From assembly GCA_947471745.1 (NCBI GenBank), contig CANJKZ010000179.1:310001-374000 (forward strand): DNA of 64,000 nt, read 5' to 3'. The notes under the pieces are model-generated. The model saw nothing but the letters and a program-made list of their open reading frames with translations, did not search any database and was not told the origin of the DNA. Numbering within the stretch: position 1 is the first letter of the stretch; every line of letters begins with the position of its first letter. The translations under genes and the position numbers were made by a program. The stretch comes from Closterium sp. Naga37s-1 (Eukaryota; Streptophyta; Zygnematophyceae; Desmidiales; Closteriaceae). Shown here in pieces: positions 34,001 through 42,700 of this stretch.

Positions 34001-34011
34001 CCATTTTGTAA
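25029..34011 (+). CDS. Universal-stress-protein domain / protein kinase fusion with C-terminal CaaX box
   Basis: Eight phase-matched exons: 25029-25185, 25961-26073, 27049-27170, 28000-28120, 28616-29083, 30976-31281, 32298-32474 and 33226-34011 (749 aa). Residues 1-170 resemble a USP (adenine-nucleotide-binding) fold: IKVLVAMRDDQHCREAL at the start and a THVVLASIPNKPIGE end. A Gly/Glu/Ala-rich linker follows. The kinase has GEGSYGVVYKG, VAVKQL, HRDVKPANVLL, GDVGLARL (DVG in place of DFG, common in plant USP/U-box kinases) and GTEHYVDPEYL. A Glu/Lys coiled-coil-like segment and an Ala-rich linker lead to GGCCTIL-stop. CTIL fits a prenylation CaaX box, with Leu favouring geranylgeranylation, so membrane attachment is inferred. 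USP-kinases are plant receptor-like cytoplasmic kinases. Nearly every exon has partial tandem copies. Confidence 0.88.
25455..25590 (+). repeat. Degenerate intronic repeat, about 25-30 bp
   Basis: Repeats built on CGCACCCTGTTGTAAC-like units in intron 1 of the USP-kinase gene. Confidence 0.6.
25829..26453 (+). repeat. USP-kinase exon 2 copies, 190-bp period
   Basis: An acceptor-side copy starts near 25829. After the intact exon (25961-26073) two donor-side copies end at 26263 and 26453, exactly 190 bp apart and nearly identical, including about 130 bp of intron. Confidence 0.92.
27219..27248. repeat. Pair of short palindromes
   Basis: TTGAGACGTCTCAA (27219-27232) and TGAGTCGACTCA (27237-27248) lie side by side in USP-kinase intron 3, amid decayed relatives from 27175 onward. 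Confidence 0.85.
27290..28232 (+). repeat. USP-kinase exon 3 and exon 4 partial copies
   Basis: The exon 3 donor half is repeated at about 27297-27340. The exon 4 acceptor side is repeated at about 27622-27670 and 27800-27850, before the intact exon. The exon 4 donor side is repeated at 28158-28232. Confidence 0.9.
28449..29520 (+). repeat. USP-kinase exon 5 partial copies on both sides
   Basis: An acceptor-side copy (RVFHGTALNKKLPDIQE) lies at 28449-28530. Donor-side copies (PRKKKPSAGAK) end at 29221 and 29361, with a degenerate one near 29450-29520; spacing is about 138-140 bp. Confidence 0.9.
29855..31560 (+). repeat. USP-kinase exon 6 partial copies
   Basis: Five acceptor-side copies (ARLEKKMAEREGSSGRKVPS) start near 29855, 30019, 30214, 30466 and 30724, before the intact exon at 30976. 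Two donor-side copies (VAVKQLKNPDVKAALD) follow at about 31321-31388 and 31457-31560; neither keeps a canonical donor at the exon end. Confidence 0.92.
31748..32862 (+). repeat. USP-kinase exon 7 partial copies
   Basis: Acceptor-side copies (MEVQKRIDHPNAVRLVGYC) start at 31749 and 32029, then the intact exon 32298-32474. Donor-side copies end near 32667 and 32862. A single exon 8 acceptor copy lies at 33100-33180. Confidence 0.92.
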
Positions 34012-34577
34012 CGCTGTTGCGATTGGTGTGGTGTGCGACGATTGATGGAATAAATGGCAGGAAATGAGGGAAGCGTAGGTAATAGCAGTTCCAACCATGC
34101 CTCAGCACGACACATAGTACGTTGTGTCTCTCATATGGGAAAGGGGGGTTATGGCATAACACTGGTATGATTAACTAGCTGATGTAGGAGCCACGTTGAA
34201 TTTATTAGCGTACGAGGTGTGTGGTTCTGTAAATGTGCTCGGGCATTAGGATCTGCTGTCTAGGAAGGTGTTTTGTTGTGGTAGAATTGACCTTGTGTAG
34301 ATGCTACTTCTTGCTTTTACAGCATGATAACTAGGTCCTTTATTTGATCGTGTACTCTAAGCGCGGGAAGGATCTTATCGAGTTCAGCGTCAATCTCCAA
34401 AGTCTTGCGGTAACCCCAGTGAGCATCACACTGGGCGACAAGCCAAGCGAAGAGCATCACTCCAAGATCAGCCTCCGTCTCGCAGCGAGCGTCGCCACAT
34501 CCGCCGGTAGCCGTTTCATTTCCGCTCACACCCCCCGACTCGCTGCGCTGCCCGCATCCGCCGCTTTTCCCGCCGCC
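34012..34577. other. Intergenic region, USP-kinase / NDUFS4
   Basis: No gene seen; 3' flank of the kinase and presumptive promoter/5' UTR of NDUFS4, both less GC-rich than the exons. Confidence 0.6.
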
Positions 34578-37500
34578 ATGGCCGCCGCGCTCAACCGCCG
34601 CGGCTTCTCCCTCGCGCGCACGGCGCTCCCGCAGCTCCGCGCGCTGACGACCTCCGCGCAGCGCTCCGCGGTGGGGAAGGCGGAAGCGGCGGAGGTGTCC
34701 GGCATTCCCAAGGAGCAGCTCCAGCGGAAGGTGCGGTTTCGGGGGATCGTGGCGATTTTAGATTCTACTAAAAAACAGCTTTCAGCGGAAGGTGCAGTTT
34801 CGGAAATCGTGACGCGAAACGGTGGGGGTTCGGGACACACAACATCAGAGCTAGTTCAATATGTGCTTATATCGAAGCCGTCGTTGTCTCGGTAGCTCGT
34901 TAGACCATCCGTCGGACAGACCCGCCTTTCGGAACGGCTGTCTTTCTGCTCCACGCACGGATCGTGCTTTGAGACGTCTCAAAACACTTCTGTTTTCACG
35001 TGCCGTCCATCCAGCGCCAGCTTCTCCCCTCCTGCCTCCCTCTCCCTTTCCCCTTCTTCCCCTCCGCCCCCGTTCCCAACCCCCACATTCCCGCACGCGC
35101 ACTCTTCAACCTCCCTCCCGCTCTCTGCGTGGCTGTGTTGCTGGCGTGGCGTGGGGAATTTTTGCAGGTGGTGGTGTACAGTCCCGCGCGAGCCGCGTCG
35201 CAGACGGCCATACTCCCTCGCCCCCCTCCCTCTCCCTCCGTTGTCGCTCACACACCCTCCCCCCTCTCTTGTGTGGGGTTGTCCCGCCCGCAGGTAGTGG
35301 TGTACAGTCCCGCGCGAGCCGCGTCGCAGCAGGGCATGGGGCGGCATGGGCAGTGGAAGATTCGATTCGATACCACTTCAAAGTGAGATTCCTTTCATGT
35401 TTGTTCTGTGCGCATTTGTGTGCACGTGTGTGTGCACGTATATGGCTTGCCTATGTGTGCCCTTATCTACATGTCTGCGTGCATGTCACCGTATGCATTG
35501 TGTGTTGTTATGTGCATATCCTCTTGGGCTATGCGCATATCTTTGTCCATATCGGCACGCACATCTGTGGGCATGTCGCTATGTGCACTGTGTGTGCATC
35601 TCGCTATGTGCACTGCACTGTGTGTGCATGTCGCTATGTGCACTGTGTGTGCATGTCGCTATGTGCACTGTGTGTGCATGTCGCTATGTGCACTGTGTGT
35701 GCATGTCGCTATGTGCACTGCACTGTGTGTGCATGTCGCTATGTGCACTGTGTGTGCATGTCGCTATGTGCACTGTGTGTGCATGTCGCTATGTGCACTG
35801 TGTGTGGATGTCGCTATGTGCACTGTGTGTGCATGTCGCTATGTGCACTGTGTGTGCATGTCGCTATGTGCACATCTGTGGGCATGTCGCTATGTGCACT
35901 GTGTGTGCATGTCGCTATGTGCACTGCACTGTGTGTGCATGTCGCTATGTGCACTGCACTGTGTGTGCATGTCGCTATGTGCACTGTGTGTGCATGTCGC
36001 TATGTGCACTGTGTGTGCATGTCGCTATGTGCACTGTGTGTGCATGTCGCTATGTGCACTGTGTGTGCATGTCGCTATGTGCACTGCACTGTGTGTGCAT
36101 GTCGCTATGTGCACTGTGTGTGCATGTCGCTATGTGCACTGTGTGTGCATGTCGCTATGTGCACTGTGTGTGGATGTCGCTATGTGCACTGTGTGTGCAT
36201 GTCGCTATGTGCACTGTGTGTGCATGTCGCTATGTGCACTGTGTGTGCATGTCGCTATGTGCACTGTGTGTGCATGTCGCTATGTGCACTGCACTGTGTG
36301 TGCATGTCGCTATGTGCACTGTGTGTGCATGTCGCTATGTGCACTGTGTGTGCATGTCGCTATGTGCACTGCACTGTGTGTGCATGTCGCTATGTGCACT
36401 GTGTGTGCATGTCGCTATGTGCACTGTGTGTGCATGTCGCTATGTGCACTGTGTGTGCATGTCGCTATGTGCACTGTGTGTGGATGTCGCTATGTGCACT
36501 GTGTGTGCATGTCGCTATGTGCACTGTGTGTGCATGTCGCTATGTGCACTGTGTGTGCATGTCGCTATGTGCACTGTGTGTGCATGTCGCTATGTGCACT
36601 GCACTGTGTGTGCATGTCGCTATGTGCACTGTGTGTGCATGTCGCTATGTGCACTGTGTGTGGATGTCGCTATGTGCACTGTGTGCATGTCGCTATGTGC
36701 ACTGTGTGTGCATGTCGCTATGTGCACTGTGTGTGCATGTCGCTATGTGCACTGTGTGTGCATGTCGCTATGTGCACTGCACTGTGTGTGCATGTCGCTA
36801 TGTGCACTGTGTGTGCATGTCGCTATGTGCACTGTGTGTGCATGTCGCTATGTGCACTGCACTGTGTGTGCATGTCGCTATGTGCACTGTGTGTGCATGT
36901 CGCTATGTGCACTGTGTGTGCATGTCGCTATGTGCACTGTGTGTGCATGTCGCTATGTGCACTGTGTGTGGATGTCGCTATGTGCACTGTGTGTGCATGT
37001 CGCTATGTGCACTGTGTGTGCATGTCGCTATGTGCACTGTGTGTGCATGTCGCTATGTGCACTGTGTGTGCATGTCGCTATGTGCACTGCACTGTGTGTG
37101 CATGTCGCTATGTGCACTGTGTGTGCATGTCGCTATGTGCACTGTGTGTGCATGTCGCTATGTGCACTGCACTGTGTGTGCATGTCGCTATGTGCACTGT
37201 GTGTGCATGTCGCTATGTGCACTCATGTCGCTATGTGCACTGTGTGTGCATGTCGCTATGTGCACTGTGTGTGCATGTCGCTATGTGCACTGTGTGTGCA
37301 TGTCGCTATGTGCACTGTGTGGGCATGTCGCTATGTGCACTGTGTGTCTTGATGTCCATTGTGTCTCTCTTTGTGCGTTCTATGTGCTGTTATGCACCTC
37401 CGCATGCATATTGTGTATTAATTACATGTCGGCATGCAGGTGGGAGAATCCCTTGATGGAGTGGACGTCAATGGCAGACCCCATGGCATGTGTGGCAGAC

Positions 37501-38847
37501 TCCGCCCTCTCCTTCCCTTTGAGTCAACTCAAGAGTGCATTGTGTGCCTCGTGATGTGCATGTCTGTGTGGTGTGATGCATCGCGGCGTGCAGGTGGGAG
37601 AACCCCCTCATGGGGTGGACATCAACAGCGGACCCCATGGCATGTGTGGCTGACCCGGCTGACCACGCGCTCTCCTTCCTTTTGAGTCAACTCAAACGTG
37701 ACCCCATGGCATGTATGTGTGCTGTTACTCATCTCTGCATGCAGGTGGGAGAACCCCCTCATGGGGTGGACATCAACAGCGGACCCCATGTCATGTGTGG
37801 CAGATTCAGCCCTCTCCTTCCACTCCAAGCAGGACGCTGTTGACTTTGTTGAACGCCATGGCTGGCACTACCAGGTAGTGAACGCCGTTGACTTTGTTGA
37901 ACTTTACTCCATGTGTCTGGTGTCTGCCCCACACTGCTGTTGACTTTGTTGAACGCCACGGCTGGCACTACCAGGTATTGACTGCCGTTGACTGTGTTCA
38001 GCTGTGCCTGGCACGTGGCAGTACCAGGTATGTGGTGCGAAGTGTGCCTGTGATGCTAGCAGGACGCTGTTGACTTGTTGAACGCCACGGCTGGCACTAC
38101 CAGGTACGTGGATGGCAGTACCACTGGGTATCTAGCAGTACCACTGGGTACCTAGCAGTACCACTGGGTATCTGGCAGATTTTGCCCTCTCGTTCCACCA
38201 GGCCAAGCAGGATGCTGTTGACTTGGTTGAACGCCACGGCTGGCATTACCAGGTATTCAACTGTACCACGTACGTGGCACTTGTAACTTTGCTGAACGTG
38301 TGCTTGAGGTATTTGGCGGTACCAGGTATGTGGCATGGCAGCACCACCATATATCTGGCAGAATGGTGCCTGGGGTGGCATGGTTCAGCAGGTACTGTAA
38401 ATGTCAATGTCAATGTAAATGTCAACTGTCCCCATCGCTTCATCATGCTTGTTTCTCGTTTCATTCCCTTTGCCAATGTGTGTGTTGTGCGGCATGGCTA
38501 ACAAGTCTCTGCCTGGGATAACCTTTTATTGTATTTATTTTCCTGGTGTCGCCTCTGTGCTTTCAGGTCCTCGAGCCGCAGAAGCCAATTAAGAAGGTAA
38601 AACTGCATATAGCTTACACCCTACTCCCCTTCTGCTCTCCCAGACCCTTCTGCCCAATTTCCTGCACCCAGGAAACATGGCACGCAGATTTTCTCATGCA
38701 TACTTACTTGCTACTTGTGCTTTCAAAATCCAGTAATCTAGCATGCATACTTATGGAATTTTTTCTTCTCATCATCCCTCCATGCAGCCCAAATCATACG
38801 CGGAGAACTTTCGCTGGAAGGGTCATCCTGCCACTGCTGACAAGTAG
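34578..38847 (+). CDS. NDUFS4: Mitochondrial complex I 18-kDa subunit NDUFS4
   Basis: Five exons, 34578-34730, 35294-35382, 37745-37874, 38567-38596 and 38788-38847, join in phase to 153 aa, the usual plant length. Residues 1-40 are an Arg/Ala/Leu-rich mitochondrial presequence. The mature part has [63 protein letters not shown] and [14 protein letters not shown], all hallmarks of NDUFS4 (FRO1 in Arabidopsis). This accessory subunit stabilises the NADH-oxidising arm of complex I at the inner membrane. The second intron is 2.4 kb, mostly a 25-bp minisatellite. Partial copies surround exons 1, 2 and 3. Confidence 0.95.
34779..35206 (+). repeat. NDUFS4 exon 1 and exon 2 partial copies
   Basis: The exon 1 donor junction (CAGCGGAAGGTGC) recurs near 34779-34815. 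The exon 2 acceptor side ([12 protein letters not shown]) is copied at 35166-35206, before the intact exon at 35294. Confidence 0.8.
34968..34983. repeat. Short palindromic element TTTGAGACGTCTCAAA
   Basis: Perfect 16-bp palindrome in NDUFS4 intron 1, same core as the 46-bp palindromes in the bHLH gene. Confidence 0.9.
35560..37350 (+). repeat. 25-bp minisatellite in NDUFS4 intron 2
   Basis: About 70 tandem copies of a 25-bp unit (TGTGCACTGTGTGTGCATGTCGCTA), with 31-bp variants carrying an extra GCACTG and single-base GGATG variants recurring in a partly regular order. The unit has no stop in any forward frame, and because 25 is not a multiple of three, all three frames stay open; the resulting Cys/Val/His-rich reading frames are not genes. 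Confidence 0.97.
37435..38252 (+). repeat. NDUFS4 exon 3 partial copies
   Basis: Acceptor-side copies ([10 protein letters not shown]) start at about 37435 and 37588, before the intact exon at 37745. Donor-side copies ([12 protein letters not shown]) lie at about 37933-37975, 38064-38103 and 38197-38252. Confidence 0.92.
37681..37696. repeat. Short palindromic element at an exon-copy breakpoint
   Basis: Arms TTTGAGT and ACTCAAA around CA. The same element occurs at 37519-37532. Both sit exactly where the NDUFS4 exon 3 copies stop matching the intact exon. Confidence 0.8.
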
Positions 38848-39725
38848 ATGCTTCGTTAATGCCTAAGAATGCTATGTTTTAAGTTCCACTCAGTTGTAGA
38901 TTATCGCTATTAGTCCTTTTCGCAGTGTATATTTTTTCGCACTGTAGCACATAGCTCTGCACCGCACACACCGAAGCGCGACCACTACTCCACCACTCCC
39001 AAGCGCCCAGGGCAGGTTTTGGTGGGGCTGGCTCTGGATCCTGATTGGCCACATGGCGCTGTTAGCGCCCCCGCTACACATTGGCCCGCTCGCAAATTGG
39101 GGAACGAACTTTTCCGCCACGCAGGCAAGGCGCTGTTTCTCCCCCCCGCAACGACGAGACCTTGCTTCCCCTCCTCCTCCTCCGTCCGCCTCTAAATTAG
39201 CGCCTCTCGTCCGCCTCGCCCCTACGACCCACCTAATTCGCGCCGCCCTCTATTAGCCGCCGCGCAACGACGACCCGCGTGCACAAGGTGCATTGCACCA
39301 GGTTCCTAGGCTTTGAAACAGACGTGCGGTCTGTGTTAATCGGATATTGTTTGTTGCTCCGCGATTCCACGTGGCCGTTGCTACGCCGACCCGCTTACGC
39401 AGTATCTAGTAGTGCCAGCCCCAGCCTCGAAGCGTGCAATGCGATGCGAGTAAGACAGCCTCTGGTGGGCGCGTGTGCAGCACGCGCCATGGCTGCCGTG
39501 AGTGATAGGCTTTTTTTACAAGCGCTGCCGGCTCGGATGGTGATTTGGAGGGCGCTAGCTTGACTCGGGTCGCAGTCGTTACTCGTCGCGCTCGTCGCAC
39601 AATGGGCCGTCTCGAGAGCTTCGCCTCGTTACGCTCGTTTCAAGCCTCGAGATTAGTTACGTAGTTACTCTTCGCTTGTCGCAGCACCTTACAACAGTAA
39701 TCGCTGACCTGAACCACTCGTTCGC
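38848..39725. other. Intergenic region, NDUFS4 / S41 protease
   Basis: No supported gene; small open frames at 39053-39256 and 39279-39563 have no recognisable features. Probably the promoter and 5' UTR of the protease gene. Confidence 0.5.
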
Positions 39726-42700
39726 ATGGCTGACGTTGCAGCGGCTAGGTCCCACTGCGCGCCGAGTCAACGCAAATCGTCTCGGCCGCGGCAACATCTC
39801 GTTGCCGGCGCCCCGCCGCGATTCCGCCTCCGCCGATCTCTCCATTCCCTCCTCCTCCCCCTCCTCCTCTCCGCCGTCTTCTCCCCCGCCCCCCGGCAAA
39901 TCTCCGCCAAGGCGCGGCCGCAGGGCGACCAATGCGCACTGCTGGCGGAGCAGCTGGCGGCGACCGCGCGCGTCGTGCCCGGGACTGTCGGCGTGGGCTT
40001 CGCGACGCCGTCACAAGCAAAGCACTGCCTCCGCTCCTTCCGCTTCGTCGCGTCGCGCGATATCCCCGTTATAGACTCGATCATTAACGGTTTAGCCAGC
40101 TTCTACGTTTACAGACACATCGCGATTAACTCCCCTGATTCGCGCCTCCCGAGCGACGTCGATATAGTGACCTACCTCCGCGGGATTCGAGAGAAGGCGT
40201 TAGCGGGAAAGGGGATTAAGAGCCTGATGCGGTTCCAGACATTAATCTACCGCGCACTAATGAGTCTTAACGACGGCCACACGATGTTCAGCTCCGCGTG
40301 CTTCCACCGGACCGCGTCCTACTATCTCCCCCTGCCGCTCGTCGCCGTCGTTGAGGACGGTAACCAGATCATCCGCGTCGCGCCGTCGTCGCGTGAGTGG
40401 CTACATTCGCGTGCATTTTCCTCCCTGCCCTTTCCGCGCTTCATTCGTGATTCCCCTGTGCCTCAGTCCCAATTCCCGTCAATCCCAGACCTCCCATTGC
40501 CCCTCGCTCCACTTATCCTCCCCCCTCCCTCCCCCGCCCATTCCCCCTTAACCCGCCCTCCCTCATCCCGCTTGTTCATCCCCCCTTCCCCCTCCCCTTC
40601 CACCAGTGCTCCTAGAAGGCCTAGACGTGGCCGCGTTGGTCCTCCATCAGTTCGACCCCCACCACTACAACGGGCACCGCTGGTGGTTACAACCGCCTCC
40701 CACTCCCTCCCACCCCTTCCTCTCCCTTTCACCCATTCCCCCCCAACCCGCCTTCCGCCCTCCCCTCCTCCCAGTGCTCCTAGAGGGTGTGGACGTGGCA
40801 GCGCGGGTCGTCCACCACTTTGGCTACCACCGCTACGAGGGCGCTCAGGTGGCCACAACCCCCACTCCCCGTCGCCCTGTTTCCTTCCCCCGTCCCCCCT
40901 TCCCCCTCCCCTCCCCCCAGTCCTCCTAGAAGGTCTAGACGTGGCGGCCCTTGTCCTCCATCAGTTTGACTGCTACCGCTACGAGGGCGCGCAGCTCACC
41001 ACCATCAACCTCACCTCCTCTCGTCCCCCCCTTCTCTCTTCCCTCCCCACCAGTACTCCTAGAAGGCTTAGACGTAGCCGCCCTTGTCCTCCATCAGTTT
41101 GACTACTACCGCTACGAGGGCGCGCAGCTCACCACCATCAACGGCGCTCCTTCCAACTCCCCCGTCCCGTCCTTTCCCCTTTCTTCCCCTTTCTTCCTCT
41201 TTCCCCCCGCCCTCTGCCCCCCTTCTCCCCCCTGCCCCCTCCCCTCTGTGCAGTGCTGCTAGAGGGATTGGACGTAGCCGCGCTCGTGCTCCACCAGTTC
41301 GACTACTACCGCTACGAGGGTGCGCAGGTCACCACCATCAACGGCCTTCCCGCCATGGACTACCTACTCGAGTGGGCGGGGCGCTACGTGGGGCAGTATC
41401 GCGACTCGGGCGTGCGCTTTAATCTGCTCTTTGCAAGAAGGGTTGTGTCTAAAGCGACGGGCGCTGTGATTGCGACTCAGGGCGCGTTCGCACAGCGGAG
41501 TCTCGTGCCGACGAATGACAGCGTTGTGGTCGAGCTGTTGCTGGCGTGAGTTAAAGGCGTGGGGAGGGATGGGGAGGGGTGCCGTTGTTTGCAGATGGGC
41601 ATGGGGCAAGAGTCATGTCGCACAGAGCAGCCATGGGGCATGGGGTGTGGGGCATCGGGTATGGGCATGGGGCATGCATGGGGTATGGACATGGCGTATG
41701 GGGCATGCATGGGGTATGGACATGGCGTATGGGGCATGCATGGGGTATGGACATGGCGTATGGGGCATGGGCCATTTCATTCACAGCCTTAATCACCATT
41801 GAGCTTTGCTGTCTTTCATGTACCATGTACTCCCAAACTCTCCCTCTCCCTCCCTCCTGCTTCATCCCCCCCTTCCTCCCCATCACTGTGACATCCCAGC
41901 ACGAGTGCCACACCAGTGCAGGTGACGGTGCCGTGGGTGGCAGTGCTGCCGACCTATTTCCCCTTCCCTGGTCTATGTTGCTGCTCCAAGTGCTGCTGGG
42001 GCTGCTGCTGCTGCCGCCTCTGTCCCTTGTAACCCTGTCTGTCCCTACCCTACTCTCGGCTCCTTTCTCTCCCCCTCTCTCCCCCCATGACAGCACGAGT
42101 GCCACACCAGTACAAGTAACAGTGCCATGGGTGGCGGTTCTGCCGACCAATTTCGACTCCGCCACCTCCTACTGGGCGGCTAACTGCGCCACCCCTCGCC
42201 AACCCACCGCTTCTGCTGCTGCTGCTGCTGCTGCTTCTGCCGCTGCTGCTGCTTCTGCCGCTGCTGCTGCTTCTGCCGCTGCTGCTGCTTCTGCCGCTGC
42301 TGCTGCTTCTGCCGCTGCTGCTGCTGGGGGGACGAGGGGAATAGGGGCAGCTGGGGTTGATCTGGGGGCGCGCAGCAGGGAAAGGGGGAAAGATTGGGCG
42401 CTGGATGCGGATGGGGGGAGGGGGGAAGGTGCTGGGGACGCGGAGAAGGAGTGGGAGGGGGAGCGGTGGGGGGAGAGGGAACGGGGATATGGGAGGGGGG
42501 AAGAACGAGGGGAGGGGAGGGTGAGGAGACCGGGGCCTCTGCTGAGTGAGAGGCTGAAGAAGAGAGCTCGGGGCGTGGGGGCGTGGATTACAGACGACGC
42601 AGCAGAGAGCACCGAGGGAGCGGAGAGCACATTGAGAAGAGGGAACGGAGCAGGGAGTGCAGAGAACACGGGCGACACAGAGGGCACAGAGAAGGGAGCA

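Noticed and set aside
34861..37554. Three long overlapping Cys/Val/His-rich reading frames (668-897 codons)
   Set aside because: They are translations of a 25-bp minisatellite without stops in any forward frame, within an NDUFS4 intron.
39053..39563. Small open frames upstream of the protease
   Set aside because: No start context, domain, splice support or repeat relation; likely promoter or 5' UTR.
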